12,076 bases of DNA from Paenibacillaceae bacterium UBA6304 (GTDB lineage Bacteria > Bacillota > Bacilli > Paenibacillales > Paenibacillaceae): the NCBI GenBank assembly GCA_002439285.1, contig DJTQ01000256.1:1-12076 (forward strand), given 5' to 3'. The position numbers were made by a program, and so were the translations under genes. The stretch's first letter is position 1. Every line of letters begins with the position of its first letter. The notes beneath the pieces are model-generated. The model was not told the origin of the DNA, ran no database searches, and saw only the letters and a program-made list of their open reading frames with translations. Positions 1 through 7,520 of this stretch are shown piece by piece.

Positions 1-497
1 TGAATCCGGGTCAAATGAAATATATTATAGTTCCCTTCAAAATCCTCCGGCCGCTCGTTTTCGATGGACCCGTGATAGACTTCGGGAAGCGATTCATTTG
101 CCAAAAACAAAAACATCGCGATGTTCAGCCCGGTGGAGTTCAATGCGATGGAAAACTTGGGCATAATGATTTTGGTGGTCCGTTCATAGCTGTCCCATCC
201 TTTTTCATAGACTCTGAGTTGTTGGATCAGGGAATAGTCGCCGTACAGCATAGAGGAGATCCGGTCCACGTCCGCCATTTTGTACTCGATATTATCCTTC
301 ATTTGCAATAGGGTCCCACGGATGTTGTTCCTCGTTTGTTGACGGATCGAGTCCTGGTACATCGAATGCGAAAAGTAACCGATTGCGATCACCGGCAAAA
401 TAATAAACACCATATAGGTGAGCATCAGCTTATAACCGAACGGAATATATTTATCCTGCTTCTCGTCTGAATTGGGCATGATCCTGTTCTTCGTCAT
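1..497 (-). CDS. Sensor histidine kinase, YesM-like, N-terminal part (cut by window edge)
   Basis: The first 165 codons of a membrane sensor kinase are visible; the rest lies beyond the left edge. After a short polar N-terminus there is one hydrophobic segment at about residues 22-42 (GYKLMLTYMVFIILPVIAIG), then a long hydrophilic stretch that would face outside, matching the first half of the TM-sensor-TM arrangement of YesM-family kinases (usually near 580-600 residues with HAMP, His-kinase and HATPase_c domains). The catalytic part is not in the window, so the kinase call rests on this layout and on the adjacent response regulator. The start is the ATG whose first bases overlap the regulator's TGA (ATGA), preceded by AAAGGAG, so the two are translationally coupled. 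A later in-frame ATG (residue 7) is less well placed. The partner would be the upstream AraC-type regulator, and the signal is probably an extracytoplasmic sugar or a ligand-loaded binding protein (inference). Confidence 0.87.
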   Translation of the reverse strand, partial: MTKNRIMPNSDEKQDKYIPFGYKLMLTYMVFIILPVIAIGYFSHSMYQDSIRQQTRNNIRGTLLQMKDNIEYKMADVDRISSMLYGDYSLIQQLRVYEKGWDSYERTTKIIMPKFSIALNSTGLNIAMFLFLANESLPEVYHGSIENERPEDFEGNYNIFHLTRI

Positions 498-2071
498 TGC
501 TCTCCTTTACGGAACTCCATCGGGGTAATCCCGTAGGTTTCCTTGAACTGCCTGCTAAAATAAGGCATATATCGATAGCCGACCTGGTCGGCAACCTCGT
601 AGATTTTTAACGTTGGGTTCTTGAGTAATTCCCGGGCTTGCTCCATGCGCATGCTGATCAGCATTTCACTGAAGTTCTTGCCTGTTTCTTCTTTGAATAA
701 ATGTCCCAGGTAGTTTGGGGAGAACGAGAATTGCTCCGCAATGTCCTTTAGCGTAATATTCTCCTTCGTACGCTCCTTCATCGTCTTCAAAATTTCCCGG
801 ATCAGCCGGCTGTTCTTGGTTGCGCGCTTCTTGCGGATTTTCTCCGATATTTCAAACACTTTACGAACCAGCCAGGAACGGATATCGCCCATCATCTCGA
901 ATTTAAGGACAACATCCAAGCTATGCAGCTCCATTCCCAGCATCTCGAACAGATCCTCATCTAATCCTTGCAGATAATGATCAAGCTTGAATACGATATA
1001 CATCGCCAGGTTATACACCGTAAATTTAGACCTCAGCGTGGAGACCGACTTGAACAAATTGTCGATTTCGTCGTGAACCCGGACCAGATCGTAATTCGAC
1101 ATCGCTTTGAACAAGGCATCCAGCCGGATATCCAGCGTCTTGGCGTCGTTTAGCTCAGGTGCTCTTCGAACATCTTCATAATTGATTACTTGCCCCCGGC
1201 CAAAGAACATTTTACCGTCCAGGGCTTCCAACGCCTGCTTATAGGATTGCGTCAGCGCGGAGATGTGCTCGACTTCTTCCCCCAAACCTACGGTTACTGA
1301 CATCGAGATCGTAGAATCGATTGACCCGCGGATTTCTTCCAGACTTCGATCCAGACCCTGCCCATGCAGAACGACGGCTAGTCGGTTTCTTGTCAACTTG
1401 CAGTGGTAAAGTCCGTTGCTATAAATAATCTCGTAGACTTGCTTGAGACAATTTTCAAGTTTATGGGCATCGTTCTCCATCTCTTTGGATTTCAGCCAGT
1501 GTAAATCGTCAATTTCAAGCACGGCGGAACGGAACGGTCCCTCCAAATGATTAAGCCCGTAGGAAGCAGCCAGTTTCATCAGACTATCGGAGCGGTCCCA
1601 GACCAATTCCCCTTCCAGCAGCCTCACAAGCAAATCGTTTTGGGCCATTGGCTTCATATGGCGGTAATTCTCCTCAGCTTCCCGTTGCTGCTCCTCCAAC
1701 TTTAATTCCTCGGTAATTCCGCGAAGGGAATCAATCAATTCCATATCATCCATCGGTTTTAGGACATAACTGCATGCCTTTAAAGATAGAGCTTCCTTGA
1801 CGTAATGAAAGTCTTGATAACCGCTTACAAAAATAATTCTGACATTCGACTTCTTTTCGATGGCGATTTTGGCCAGTTCGAGTCCTGACATATTCGGCAT
1901 ATTTACATCTGTAACAAGAATATCGATCGGATGGCGATCCATTACTTCACAAGCCATAAATCCGTTGCTGACGGCTTCAACTACTTCAAGCCCCAACTCA
2001 GACCAAGGAATAAATCGCCTCATACCTTCCAGATCAAGTAATTCGTCGTCGGCCAACAATACTTTGTACAT
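494..2071 (-). CDS. AraC-family response regulator, YesN-like
   Basis: This 525-residue cytoplasmic two-component regulator has an N-terminal receiver domain (about 1-120) with the acidic pair D8/D9, phosphoacceptor D55 in VTDVNMP, S83 and K105 followed by proline. A middle region (about 130-415) is mostly helical. Part of it (about 228-300, with VTVGLGEEVEHISALTQSYK and a following QALEAL and INYED) resembles the degenerate GGDEF-like domain of CdaR/PucR-type regulators; this is pattern recognition only. The C-terminus (about 423-522) is a double helix-turn-helix AraC domain, with LKDIAEQFSFSPNYLGHLFK and YEVADQVGYRYMPYFSRQFK as the two HTH units and the closing GITPMEFRK. Length fits YesN regulators. 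The start ATG has an upstream AGGAGG at 9-nt spacing. It lies downstream of the sugar transporter genes but behind a terminator, and it overlaps the kinase start. It probably activates the transporter operon once phosphorylated. Confidence 0.95.
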   Translation of the reverse strand: MYKVLLADDELLDLEGMRRFIPWSELGLEVVEAVSNGFMACEVMDRHPIDILVTDVNMPNMSGLELAKIAIEKKSNVRIIFVSGYQDFHYVKEALSLKACSYVLKPMDDMELIDSLRGITEELKLEEQQREAEENYRHMKPMAQNDLLVRLLEGELVWDRSDSLMKLAASYGLNHLEGPFRSAVLEIDDLHWLKSKEMENDAHKLENCLKQVYEIIYSNGLYHCKLTRNRLAVVLHGQGLDRSLEEIRGSIDSTISMSVTVGLGEEVEHISALTQSYKQALEALDGKMFFGRGQVINYEDVRRAPELNDAKTLDIRLDALFKAMSNYDLVRVHDEIDNLFKSVSTLRSKFTVYNLAMYIVFKLDHYLQGLDEDLFEMLGMELHSLDVVLKFEMMGDIRSWLVRKVFEISEKIRKKRATKNSRLIREILKTMKERTKENITLKDIAEQFSFSPNYLGHLFKEETGKNFSEMLISMRMEQARELLKNPTLKIYEVADQVGYRYMPYFSRQFKETYGITPMEFRKGEQ

Positions 2072-2112
2072 GATGAGGATCCTCCTAAGGATAGGCTCTT
2101 GCTCTTGAGATC

Positions 2113-2141
2113 AGTATACCGTTCCAATATGTTCCTGAATA
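2113..2141 (-). promoter_or_regulatory. Possible promoter for the regulator-kinase pair
   Basis: On the minus strand, TATACT (2113-2118, five of six to TATAAT) sits 17 nt downstream of a weak -35-like TATTCA (2136-2141, three of six). It lies between the terminator and the regulator start, where a separate promoter is expected. The -35 is poor, so the call is tentative. A small inverted repeat (CTCTC/GAGAG around a six-base loop) lies just upstream at about 2148-2162. Confidence 0.35.
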
Positions 2142-2168
2142 GACACCTCTCTATTTCGAGAGTGATAG

Positions 2169-2197
2169 AAAAAAGGGCCCGTTGAACCAGGCCCTTT
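2169..2197 (-). terminator. Rho-independent terminator after the solute-binding protein gene
   Basis: Read on the minus strand, AAAGGGCC, a ten-base loop and GGCCCTTT form a perfect 8-bp stem, and the T run continues past the stem to give six consecutive T. It begins about 12 bases beyond the stop codon of the solute-binding protein gene. It ends the permease-permease-binding protein transcript and separates it from the two-component genes, fully or partly. Confidence 0.9.
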
Positions 2198-2208
2198 CCG
2201 GATAAGAA

Positions 2209-3891
2209 TTAATTACCGTTGATCATCGCTTTGTTCTCGCTCCACTTCTTGGCGAAGTGGTCCAAGGTTGCTTGGAAGCCTGCGGACATCGTATCTTCGT
2301 GAGCCTTGTCAAGCAGGGCGAGCACTTCTTCGTCGTTCTTCGTAAACAGCGTTTGTGCTCTCACTTGATCCCAGATATCTTTGGCGCGTTGGAACGCAAT
2401 GCCTGCTTCGCTGTCCGGGCTAGGCGGCATATTGACGAATTCCGTAGCGTCCCCTTGCGTTTTCCAGGTGATTTGATACTGCCAGTAAGTCGCCCAGTTA
2501 CGCTCGTTCTCAGCCAGCGTGGACTCGTATTTGCCTTTCGTGTCATCAGCAAACACAGTGTTGCCAACCCACATCAGCGGATCCATGAACTTCTGGTATT
2601 CGGCGAGTTTATCTTTTTGTGTAGCATATTTCTCGGTGAATTTAGGCGTATATCCATCCGCTTCATATCCTTGCCAGTACTCGCCTTCGACACCCCAGAA
2701 TTGCAGTGTTGTTCCCTGCGGACCGGTCCACCAGTCAAGGAAGGCGAAGACCGCTTCCGGATCTTTGGCGCTCGTAGTGATGACGGCTGCGTTCCAGCCC
2801 AATTGGTTATAAGTCCCCGGATAAATTTTGTTCTTATCCAAGCCTTCTTTATGAATTGGCCAAACCATCATGTAGCCCAAATTCGGATTAGACGGATCTT
2901 TCTTTCTAAGCTCGGTATCCGCAGCCATGGCATAAACGGTTGGGTTGGCTGTTGCATATACCGCTACCCGGCCATTCACCAATTTCTCATCCACCTGGTC
3001 ACGGGTTTGCGTAAATGCATCCTGCGTCATCAAACCTTCGCGGAACAGTTTTGCGGCATATAACACGGACTCGCGGTAAGGCTCATCCTTATAGATCGAT
3101 GTCATCTTATCGCCATCCGGTACGGAAAAGAATCTGCCGAAGCCCAAGTTGTTTTCCTTAAACGCGGAATAAATCTGGTCCAGACCATGTCCTTCAGCAG
3201 CGAGGTCGGTTTCGAACGGAATCACGTCGGGATACTTTTCTTTGACTAGTTTCAAATAGGCGTACAGATCATCCGTCGTTTCAAGCTTTGGCGAACCAAG
3301 TGCCGTATAATACTCCTTGTTTACAACCCAGCCCGCATTACCGTTCGGCCGGTTCGTATACCAGTTCGGGAATTGATACAGCTTGCCGTCCGGAGAGCGG
3401 AGCATGTTCAAGGCCTTCGGATCGAGCCATTTTTTCAAGTTAGGATATTTATCGATATAATCATCCAGCGGCACAAGCAAACCCGCTTCGCGGAGTCGTT
3501 CCACATCGGTGCCCCGCTCGCCCCAAACAATGTCGGGCAATTCGCCGGAAGCGATCATCGTATTCAGCTTTTGCGCGGCATTCCCGCCGTTCGGCACTTC
3601 CGTTACGGTGACTTTCATGTTGTCCTGTACCCATTTCGTGGTGGCATCCTCGCCCCACTTAGGCATCGTGTACCAGTCATAACTACCGAATAGAGAAATG
3701 TTAAGCGGTTCTTTCCCGAGCTCATAGAGCTTCGGTCCCTCGGAGGTCTCTGTGTTTGCTGGCTCCGCATTGTTGCCGGGCTGGTCCGTCGGCTTTGCAT
3801 TGTTGCTGTTTTTACCAGAGCATCCAGCAATCAGTGCGATAATTGTCAGTACCGATACAACAGTTACCAGCCATTTTCTCCTCTTCATCAT
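2209..3891 (-). CDS. Extracellular solute-binding lipoprotein of a carbohydrate ABC transporter (LplA/YtcQ type)
   Basis: This 560-residue protein is the substrate-capturing lipoprotein of the importer. The N-terminus is a lipoprotein signal: basic MMKRRK, a hydrophobic core, and the lipobox IAGC with lipidated C24, followed by a Ser/Asn/Pro/Thr-rich linker (about 25-50). The body shows features of family 1 solute-binding proteins, such as the ligand-lobe stretch KLNTMIASGELPDIVWG and the repeated aromatic residues near DWWTGPQGTTLQFWGVEGEY. It is longer than MalE-type proteins (about 400) but usual for the large LplA/YtcQ group in Paenibacillus and Bacillus. The first of two tandem ATG codons is chosen because AAAGGGG lies 11 nt upstream. 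It follows the two permease genes after 93 bp and is closed by a strong terminator. The substrate cannot be read from the sequence; relatives are tied to oligosaccharides, including pectin or xylan fragments. Confidence 0.94.
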   Translation of the reverse strand: MMKRRKWLVTVVSVLTIIALIAGCSGKNSNNAKPTDQPGNNAEPANTETSEGPKLYELGKEPLNISLFGSYDWYTMPKWGEDATTKWVQDNMKVTVTEVPNGGNAAQKLNTMIASGELPDIVWGERGTDVERLREAGLLVPLDDYIDKYPNLKKWLDPKALNMLRSPDGKLYQFPNWYTNRPNGNAGWVVNKEYYTALGSPKLETTDDLYAYLKLVKEKYPDVIPFETDLAAEGHGLDQIYSAFKENNLGFGRFFSVPDGDKMTSIYKDEPYRESVLYAAKLFREGLMTQDAFTQTRDQVDEKLVNGRVAVYATANPTVYAMAADTELRKKDPSNPNLGYMMVWPIHKEGLDKNKIYPGTYNQLGWNAAVITTSAKDPEAVFAFLDWWTGPQGTTLQFWGVEGEYWQGYEADGYTPKFTEKYATQKDKLAEYQKFMDPLMWVGNTVFADDTKGKYESTLAENERNWATYWQYQITWKTQGDATEFVNMPPSPDSEAGIAFQRAKDIWDQVRAQTLFTKNDEEVLALLDKAHEDTMSAGFQATLDHFAKKWSENKAMINGN

Positions 3892-3933
3892 AGCGCTGCT
3901 TTCCCCTTTCAGAATACCGTTGATTTGATCTAT

Positions 3934-3956
3934 GGTTAAAGCTTGTGCTCTAAACC
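3934..3956 (-). other. Hairpin in the leader of the solute-binding protein gene
   Basis: On the minus strand, GGTT(T)AGAGC pairs with GCTTTAACC around an ACAA loop: nine base pairs with one bulged T and one G-U. There is no T tract, so it is not a standard terminator. Its place, between the second permease and the binding protein gene, suits a processing or 5'-stabilising element that would raise binding-protein mRNA over permease mRNA. The function is inference. Confidence 0.4.
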
Positions 3957-3984
3957 CGTTTGAATGTCGGTTGCCTCCTGTGGC

Positions 3985-4881
3985 CTACTCTTTCAGCGAA
4001 CCAACCAAAACGCCCTTAACAAAATACTTCTGTACAAAAGGATACACGCAAATAATCGGAAGCGTTGCAACGATCATGGTCGCCATAGAGAGCGATTTGC
4101 TTGTTATCGTTTTAGCTCTTTGCAAGTGGGCAAGCGATGAAGAGTCCAAGCCTCCTCCCCCTTGTTCGGAAACGATATTGGATAATAAAATCTGCCGCAA
4201 GATCGTCTGAATCGGGTACTTATTCTGATCGGAAATATAAATTCCGGCATAAAACCATTCATTCCAGTGATATACGGCGGTAAACAGCGCCAGGGTGGCG
4301 ATGACCGGACCCGACAAAGGGAGGACGATTCGAAACAAAGTTCCCCAGTTGCCGCAGCCATCGATTTTTGCCGATTCCTCCAACCCGTTCGGAAGACCTT
4401 GGAAGAACGTTCTGAAGATGATCATGTTCCACACGCCAATCAGCGAAGGGATGATGAAAACCCAAAACGAATTCATCATGCCGAGATTTCGGATCAGCAT
4501 GAAAGATGGAATCAGTCCGCCGCCAAAGTACATCGTAATGATGCACATAATCATATAATATTTTCGGCCCATCAGTTCTTTTTTGGACATCCCGTAAGAG
4601 AAGATCGCCGTACACAGGATCGCGGATGCGGTACCGACAACGGTCCGGAGAACCGAGATTAGAAATCCGCTCATGAGACGGTCATCTTTAAATACAACTT
4701 TGTAGTTTTCCAAGGTGAATACTCTCGGCCAGAGCGTAACCCCGCCTTTGGAAGTATCGATCCCCTGGTTAAAAGATACTGCAACGGCATTCAAGAAAGG
4801 ATATAGCGTTGAAACCGCTAGCACTATAAGAAATGCGTAGATAAAAATTACCATAATGCGATCACCCAAGGTGTCCTTCAT
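3985..4881 (-). CDS. Carbohydrate ABC transporter permease, MalG/LplC (YtcP) type
   Basis: This is an inner membrane permease of 298 residues that forms, with its neighbour, the sugar channel. Six hydrophobic helices are apparent, starting at about residue 9 (IMVIFIYAFLIVLAVSTLYP). The cytoplasmic EAA loop that docks the ATPase is at about 166-188, reading GLEESAKIDGCGNWGTLFRI and then VLPLSGP, with the expected Glu, Asp-Gly and Leu-Pro positions. An ORF can be extended upstream to a TTG at 4890, but that TTG directly abuts the AGGAGG ribosome site, while the ATG at 4881 has ideal 9-nt spacing, so ATG is chosen. The gene starts 31 bp after the first permease stop and precedes the binding-protein gene by 93 bp. 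No ATPase gene lies nearby. Confidence 0.94.
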   Translation of the reverse strand: MKDTLGDRIMVIFIYAFLIVLAVSTLYPFLNAVAVSFNQGIDTSKGGVTLWPRVFTLENYKVVFKDDRLMSGFLISVLRTVVGTASAILCTAIFSYGMSKKELMGRKYYMIMCIITMYFGGGLIPSFMLIRNLGMMNSFWVFIIPSLIGVWNMIIFRTFFQGLPNGLEESAKIDGCGNWGTLFRIVLPLSGPVIATLALFTAVYHWNEWFYAGIYISDQNKYPIQTILRQILLSNIVSEQGGGGLDSSSLAHLQRAKTITSKSLSMATMIVATLPIICVYPFVQKYFVKGVLVGSLKE

Positions 4882-4890
4882 AGCAAGCAA

Positions 4891-4896
4891 CCTCCT
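4891..4896 (-). promoter_or_regulatory. Ribosome binding site that fixes the MalG-like permease start
   Basis: AGGAGG on the minus strand ends 9 nt before the ATG at 4881. It leaves no spacer for the in-frame TTG at 4890, so it decides against the longer form. Confidence 0.85.
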
Positions 4897-4912
4897 CTGA
4901 TTATATCCCGGA

Positions 4913-5872
4913 TTACCACAAACTGTTGCCGGACCGCCGCGCTATAAAATTAGCCATGGACAGCAAACCGACGCTAACTACGGCTTTGAATACTCCGACG
5001 GCAGTTGCATAGGAGTATCGGTAATTATCGATCCCGACTCGCACCACATAGGTATCCAATACATCGGACACATCCCGGATGGCCGGATTGGCGGCGAGAA
5101 TCAGGATGTCCTCAAAGCCGGCGCTAAGCAGGTTACCGATGGCCAGAATCATGAAAATGACGACAACGGGCATAATAGATGGAAGCGTAATCAAATAAAT
5201 TTGCTTGAATCGGCTCGCACCATCGATCGATGCGGCTTCATATGTATTCGGATCTACCCCGGCGATTGCCGCAAGGTATACAATGGAGCCAAATCCGATC
5301 TCCTTCCAGACATTGGTTGTTACGAGAATGCCCCAGAAATATTGTGGTAGCGACAAGAAGTTAATCGGCTTGTCTATGAAACTCAGCTTCTCCAGAAGCA
5401 TATTTACGCTTCCGTTATCCACCGCCAGCATTGCGCTGACCAAACCTCCCAGGATAACCCAGGACATAAAGTGAGGCAAATAAGTAATCGTCTGCACAAT
5501 CCGTTTAAAGGCCATTTTCCGGACTTCATTCAGCATGAGGGCCAGAATAACCGGAGCCGGAAAGCCGATGAGAAATTTCAGAAAACTAATGACAATCGTG
5601 TTTCTCATCACGATCCCGAATTCCGGAGAATTAAAAAAGTAGCTGAAATGCTTGAAGCCTACCCAAGGACTGCTGGAGAAGCTTCTTCCGATTTTGTAAT
5701 CCTGAAAAGCCATCAGAATGCCGTACATCGGGATGTAACTAAAAATAAAGATCAAAATTAATGCCGGTATAACCATGAGCTGCAAATCGATCTGCCTAAA
5801 AAAGCGGGTAAATCCGTTAGGCTTCCCTCTTACCGAAGATTCTAGCGATTTTTTTACGGATAGCTGCGCCAT
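4913..5872 (-). CDS. Carbohydrate ABC transporter permease, MalF/LplB (YteP) type
   Basis: This 319-residue permease is the first gene of the transporter unit. After a basic N-terminus it has about six membrane helices, the first at about 32-55 (LMVIPALILIFIFSYIPMYG). The ATPase-docking EAA motif is near 212-235: EAASIDGASRFKQIYLITLP followed by SIMP, a close match to the family consensus. Length is usual for the LplB/YteP group. The ATG start has GGGGAGG 7 nt upstream. With the MalG-like partner and the lipoprotein it makes a binding-protein-dependent importer with no ATPase in the cluster. The upstream region lacks a convincing sigma-A -35, as is common when an AraC-type activator is needed (inference). 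Confidence 0.95.
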   Translation of the reverse strand: MAQLSVKKSLESSVRGKPNGFTRFFRQIDLQLMVIPALILIFIFSYIPMYGILMAFQDYKIGRSFSSSPWVGFKHFSYFFNSPEFGIVMRNTIVISFLKFLIGFPAPVILALMLNEVRKMAFKRIVQTITYLPHFMSWVILGGLVSAMLAVDNGSVNMLLEKLSFIDKPINFLSLPQYFWGILVTTNVWKEIGFGSIVYLAAIAGVDPNTYEAASIDGASRFKQIYLITLPSIMPVVVIFMILAIGNLLSAGFEDILILAANPAIRDVSDVLDTYVVRVGIDNYRYSYATAVGVFKAVVSVGLLSMANFIARRSGNSLW

Positions 5873-5968
5873 ATCTGTTCCTCCCCTAACTGCTTTCTCC
5901 GTCTAACTTCATTCTAAGGAAATGGCGACAAGGTTTCTATCTGCCCAATCAACGAAAAATGATACTAA

Positions 5969-6010
5969 ACAACAAGGGTATATTCATTACATATGACCCT
6001 TATTTGTTGT
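5969..6010. promoter_or_regulatory. Long imperfect dyad in the divergent spacer, candidate operator
   Basis: The left arm ACAACA-AGGGT (5969-5979) is matched by the right arm ACCCT (5996-6000) and TGTTGT (6005-6010), giving 11 complementary positions with a 4-base asymmetry (TATT) in the right arm and a 16-base centre. It lies midway between the divergent sugar-transporter and amino-acid-permease genes and its right arm touches the likely -35 of the permease. It could be an operator for either side or a transcript hairpin. Confidence 0.4.
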
Positions 6011-6036
6011 AAGATAGTCCAGTACAACTCTATTAC
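6007..6036 (+). promoter_or_regulatory. Possible promoter of the amino-acid permease gene
   Basis: TTGTAA (6007-6012, four of six) and TATTAC (6031-6036, four of six) are separated by 18 nt, with the gene start 27 nt beyond. Both boxes are imperfect. TAAGAT at 6010-6015 is another possible -10 but lacks a good -35. Confidence 0.25.
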
Positions 6037-6047
6037 ATCTAGTATTC

Positions 6048-6053
6048 AGGAGG
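6048..6053 (+). promoter_or_regulatory. Ribosome binding site supporting a TTG start
   Basis: AGGAGG ends 9 nt before TTG at 6063. The next in-frame ATG is about 20 codons later, inside the first conserved membrane motif, so the TTG is the real start. Confidence 0.85.
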
Positions 6054-6062
6054 CTTCCACTA

Positions 6063-7409
6063 TTGAAATCCAATCCCACTCCCTTACAAAAAAAATTACT
6101 TCCAAGACACATCAGCTTTATGGCGATGGGCGGAGTGATCGGTACCGGCATATTTAAAGGAAGCGCCGAAACCGTCAGCGTAGCCGGACCGGGCGTTGTC
6201 TTATCCTATATCCTCGCCGGATTACTGCTCTTGGTCGTGATGGGAGCCATCGCCGAAATGGCAACCGTATACCCCGGGCTCAACATGAAGGACTTTATTC
6301 GGAAAGCGTTCGGCGAACGCCTCTCCTTTATCGTTGGCTGGCTGTACTGTTTCATGTGGCTCGCCGTTTGTGTCATTGAAGTGATCGCCGCGGGGAGCTT
6401 CCTGCAGTTCTGGCTTCCGGATGTTCCGCTCTGGATCCTCAGTCTGGCGAGTGCCGGATTTATCCTGGCCATCAATATGATGAGCGTCGGAGGCTACGGG
6501 GAATTCGAATTTTGGCTCGCAGGAATCAAAATCGCCATGATTATCGTGTTCATTGTGCTGGGTGCCTGCATTCTATTCGGAGTTCTTCCGGGAGCAAGCG
6601 CGCCTTGGTCTCATAATTTCACCGATTATGGCGGCTTTTTTCCGAACGGCTGGACCGCGATCTTTCCCGCGTTGTTGGTTGTCATGTTCTCCTACGGCGG
6701 CTCCGAGTTGATCGGATTAACGCTGTCGGAAGCGCAGGATGCGGAGAAAGTACTTCCTAAAGTCGTGAAAAGCTTCATTTTACGGGTCATCCTCTTCTAC
6801 ACTTTGCCGATTCTGATTATTTGCGGATTAATTCCGTGGAATAGCCTAAACGAGCATACCAGCCCGTTTGTTCAAGTACTTACTTCCGCAGGTTTGCAGG
6901 GCTCGGCGCATCTGATGAATTTCATTCTGATTACAGCCGTTCTATCTGCCGCCAATTCAGGGATTTACGGAGCAACACGGATGCTGCATTCGATGGCTGT
7001 CGATGGAGAGGCACCGTCCGGCCTGGCCCGTCTGTCCTCCAAAGGCGTGCCGGTCAACAGCCTTAAGGTGTGCGCCGTCGTATTGATCATAGGCTCCATG
7101 ATTGCCTATGTTGCTCAGGATAACGTGTTCCGGTTGCTGATGGCGGTGCCCGGATTTGTCGTGCTGCTGGTCTGGATCAGCATCTTGCTGTCGGAGTGGA
7201 AGCTCCGCAAAACCTACCCGGCCAAGCCTGGATTTACGGTTTGGGGATATCCGTACATTACGTTCCTGACCGTGATTTGCTTATCCGTCATTGCGGTTCT
7301 CTTCCTCTTCGACGAGCAAAACCGAATTAGTATCGCGGTCTGTCTCACGGTCATGTTTGTCCTGTTCATCTGGTCCTTCATCCGATTCAAACCGGGGCGA
7401 AGCCGATGA
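6063..7409 (+). CDS. Amino-acid permease, APC superfamily, AAT-like
   Basis: This integral membrane protein of 448 residues probably imports an amino acid with a proton. The N-terminal motif HISFMAMGGVIGTGIFKGSA (about 16-35) is the characteristic first helix of the AAT group, with the unwound GTG substrate-binding segment. The sixth-helix region reads FSYGGSELIGLTLSEAQDAE, including the conserved (S/G)-x-E and a following basic LPKVVKS. About twelve hydrophobic segments are seen, and length is just under the usual 450-470. The start codon is TTG behind a consensus AGGAGG. Substrate specificity (for example proline, aromatic or branched amino acids) cannot be told. It is divergent from the sugar transporter and followed after 111 bp by the hydrolase gene on the same strand, with no clear terminator between them. 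Confidence 0.93.
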   Translation: MKSNPTPLQKKLLPRHISFMAMGGVIGTGIFKGSAETVSVAGPGVVLSYILAGLLLLVVMGAIAEMATVYPGLNMKDFIRKAFGERLSFIVGWLYCFMWLAVCVIEVIAAGSFLQFWLPDVPLWILSLASAGFILAINMMSVGGYGEFEFWLAGIKIAMIIVFIVLGACILFGVLPGASAPWSHNFTDYGGFFPNGWTAIFPALLVVMFSYGGSELIGLTLSEAQDAEKVLPKVVKSFILRVILFYTLPILIICGLIPWNSLNEHTSPFVQVLTSAGLQGSAHLMNFILITAVLSAANSGIYGATRMLHSMAVDGEAPSGLARLSSKGVPVNSLKVCAVVLIIGSMIAYVAQDNVFRLLMAVPGFVVLLVWISILLSEWKLRKTYPAKPGFTVWGYPYITFLTVICLSVIAVLFLFDEQNRISIAVCLTVMFVLFIWSFIRFKPGRSR

Positions 7410-7431
7410 CCCTTTACCCGGTATTCTCCTG

Positions 7432-7460
7432 TTCTCTCCCTCCTTTGCGCATGTTACAAT
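7432..7460 (+). promoter_or_regulatory. Extended -10 promoter for the membrane hydrolase gene
   Basis: TACAAT (7455-7460) preceded by TGT makes an extended -10 (TGnTACAAT). The -35 position 17 nt upstream (7432-7437, TTCTCT) matches three of six, which extended -10 promoters tolerate. It lies about 60 nt before the hydrolase start. Read-through from the permease gene is also possible. Confidence 0.4.
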
Positions 7461-7520
7461 GAAGGTTGTTACGACGCGCAATGATCAGCCAATTTATATA
7501 GAGAAAAGCTGGGGGAAGCC

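Noticed and set aside
2257-3063. 268-codon open frame on the plus strand
   Set aside because: It lies wholly antisense to the solute-binding protein gene, has no convincing ribosome site and shows no recognisable motif; it reflects codon bias of the real gene.
3958-3979. Orphan AGGAGG on the minus strand (3974-3979) after the MalG-like permease stop
   Set aside because: The only start-like codon at proper spacing is ATT, opening a nine-codon frame; too weak to call a gene, and possibly a remnant or chance match.
4882-4890. TTG start extending the MalG-like permease by three codons
   Set aside because: It touches the ribosome site with no spacer, whereas the downstream ATG has ideal spacing.
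7391-7422. ACCGGG/CCCGGT inverted repeat at the end of the amino-acid permease gene
   Set aside because: The loop is 20 bases, the stem is only six pairs, it overlaps the coding end and there is no T tract, so it is not a terminator.
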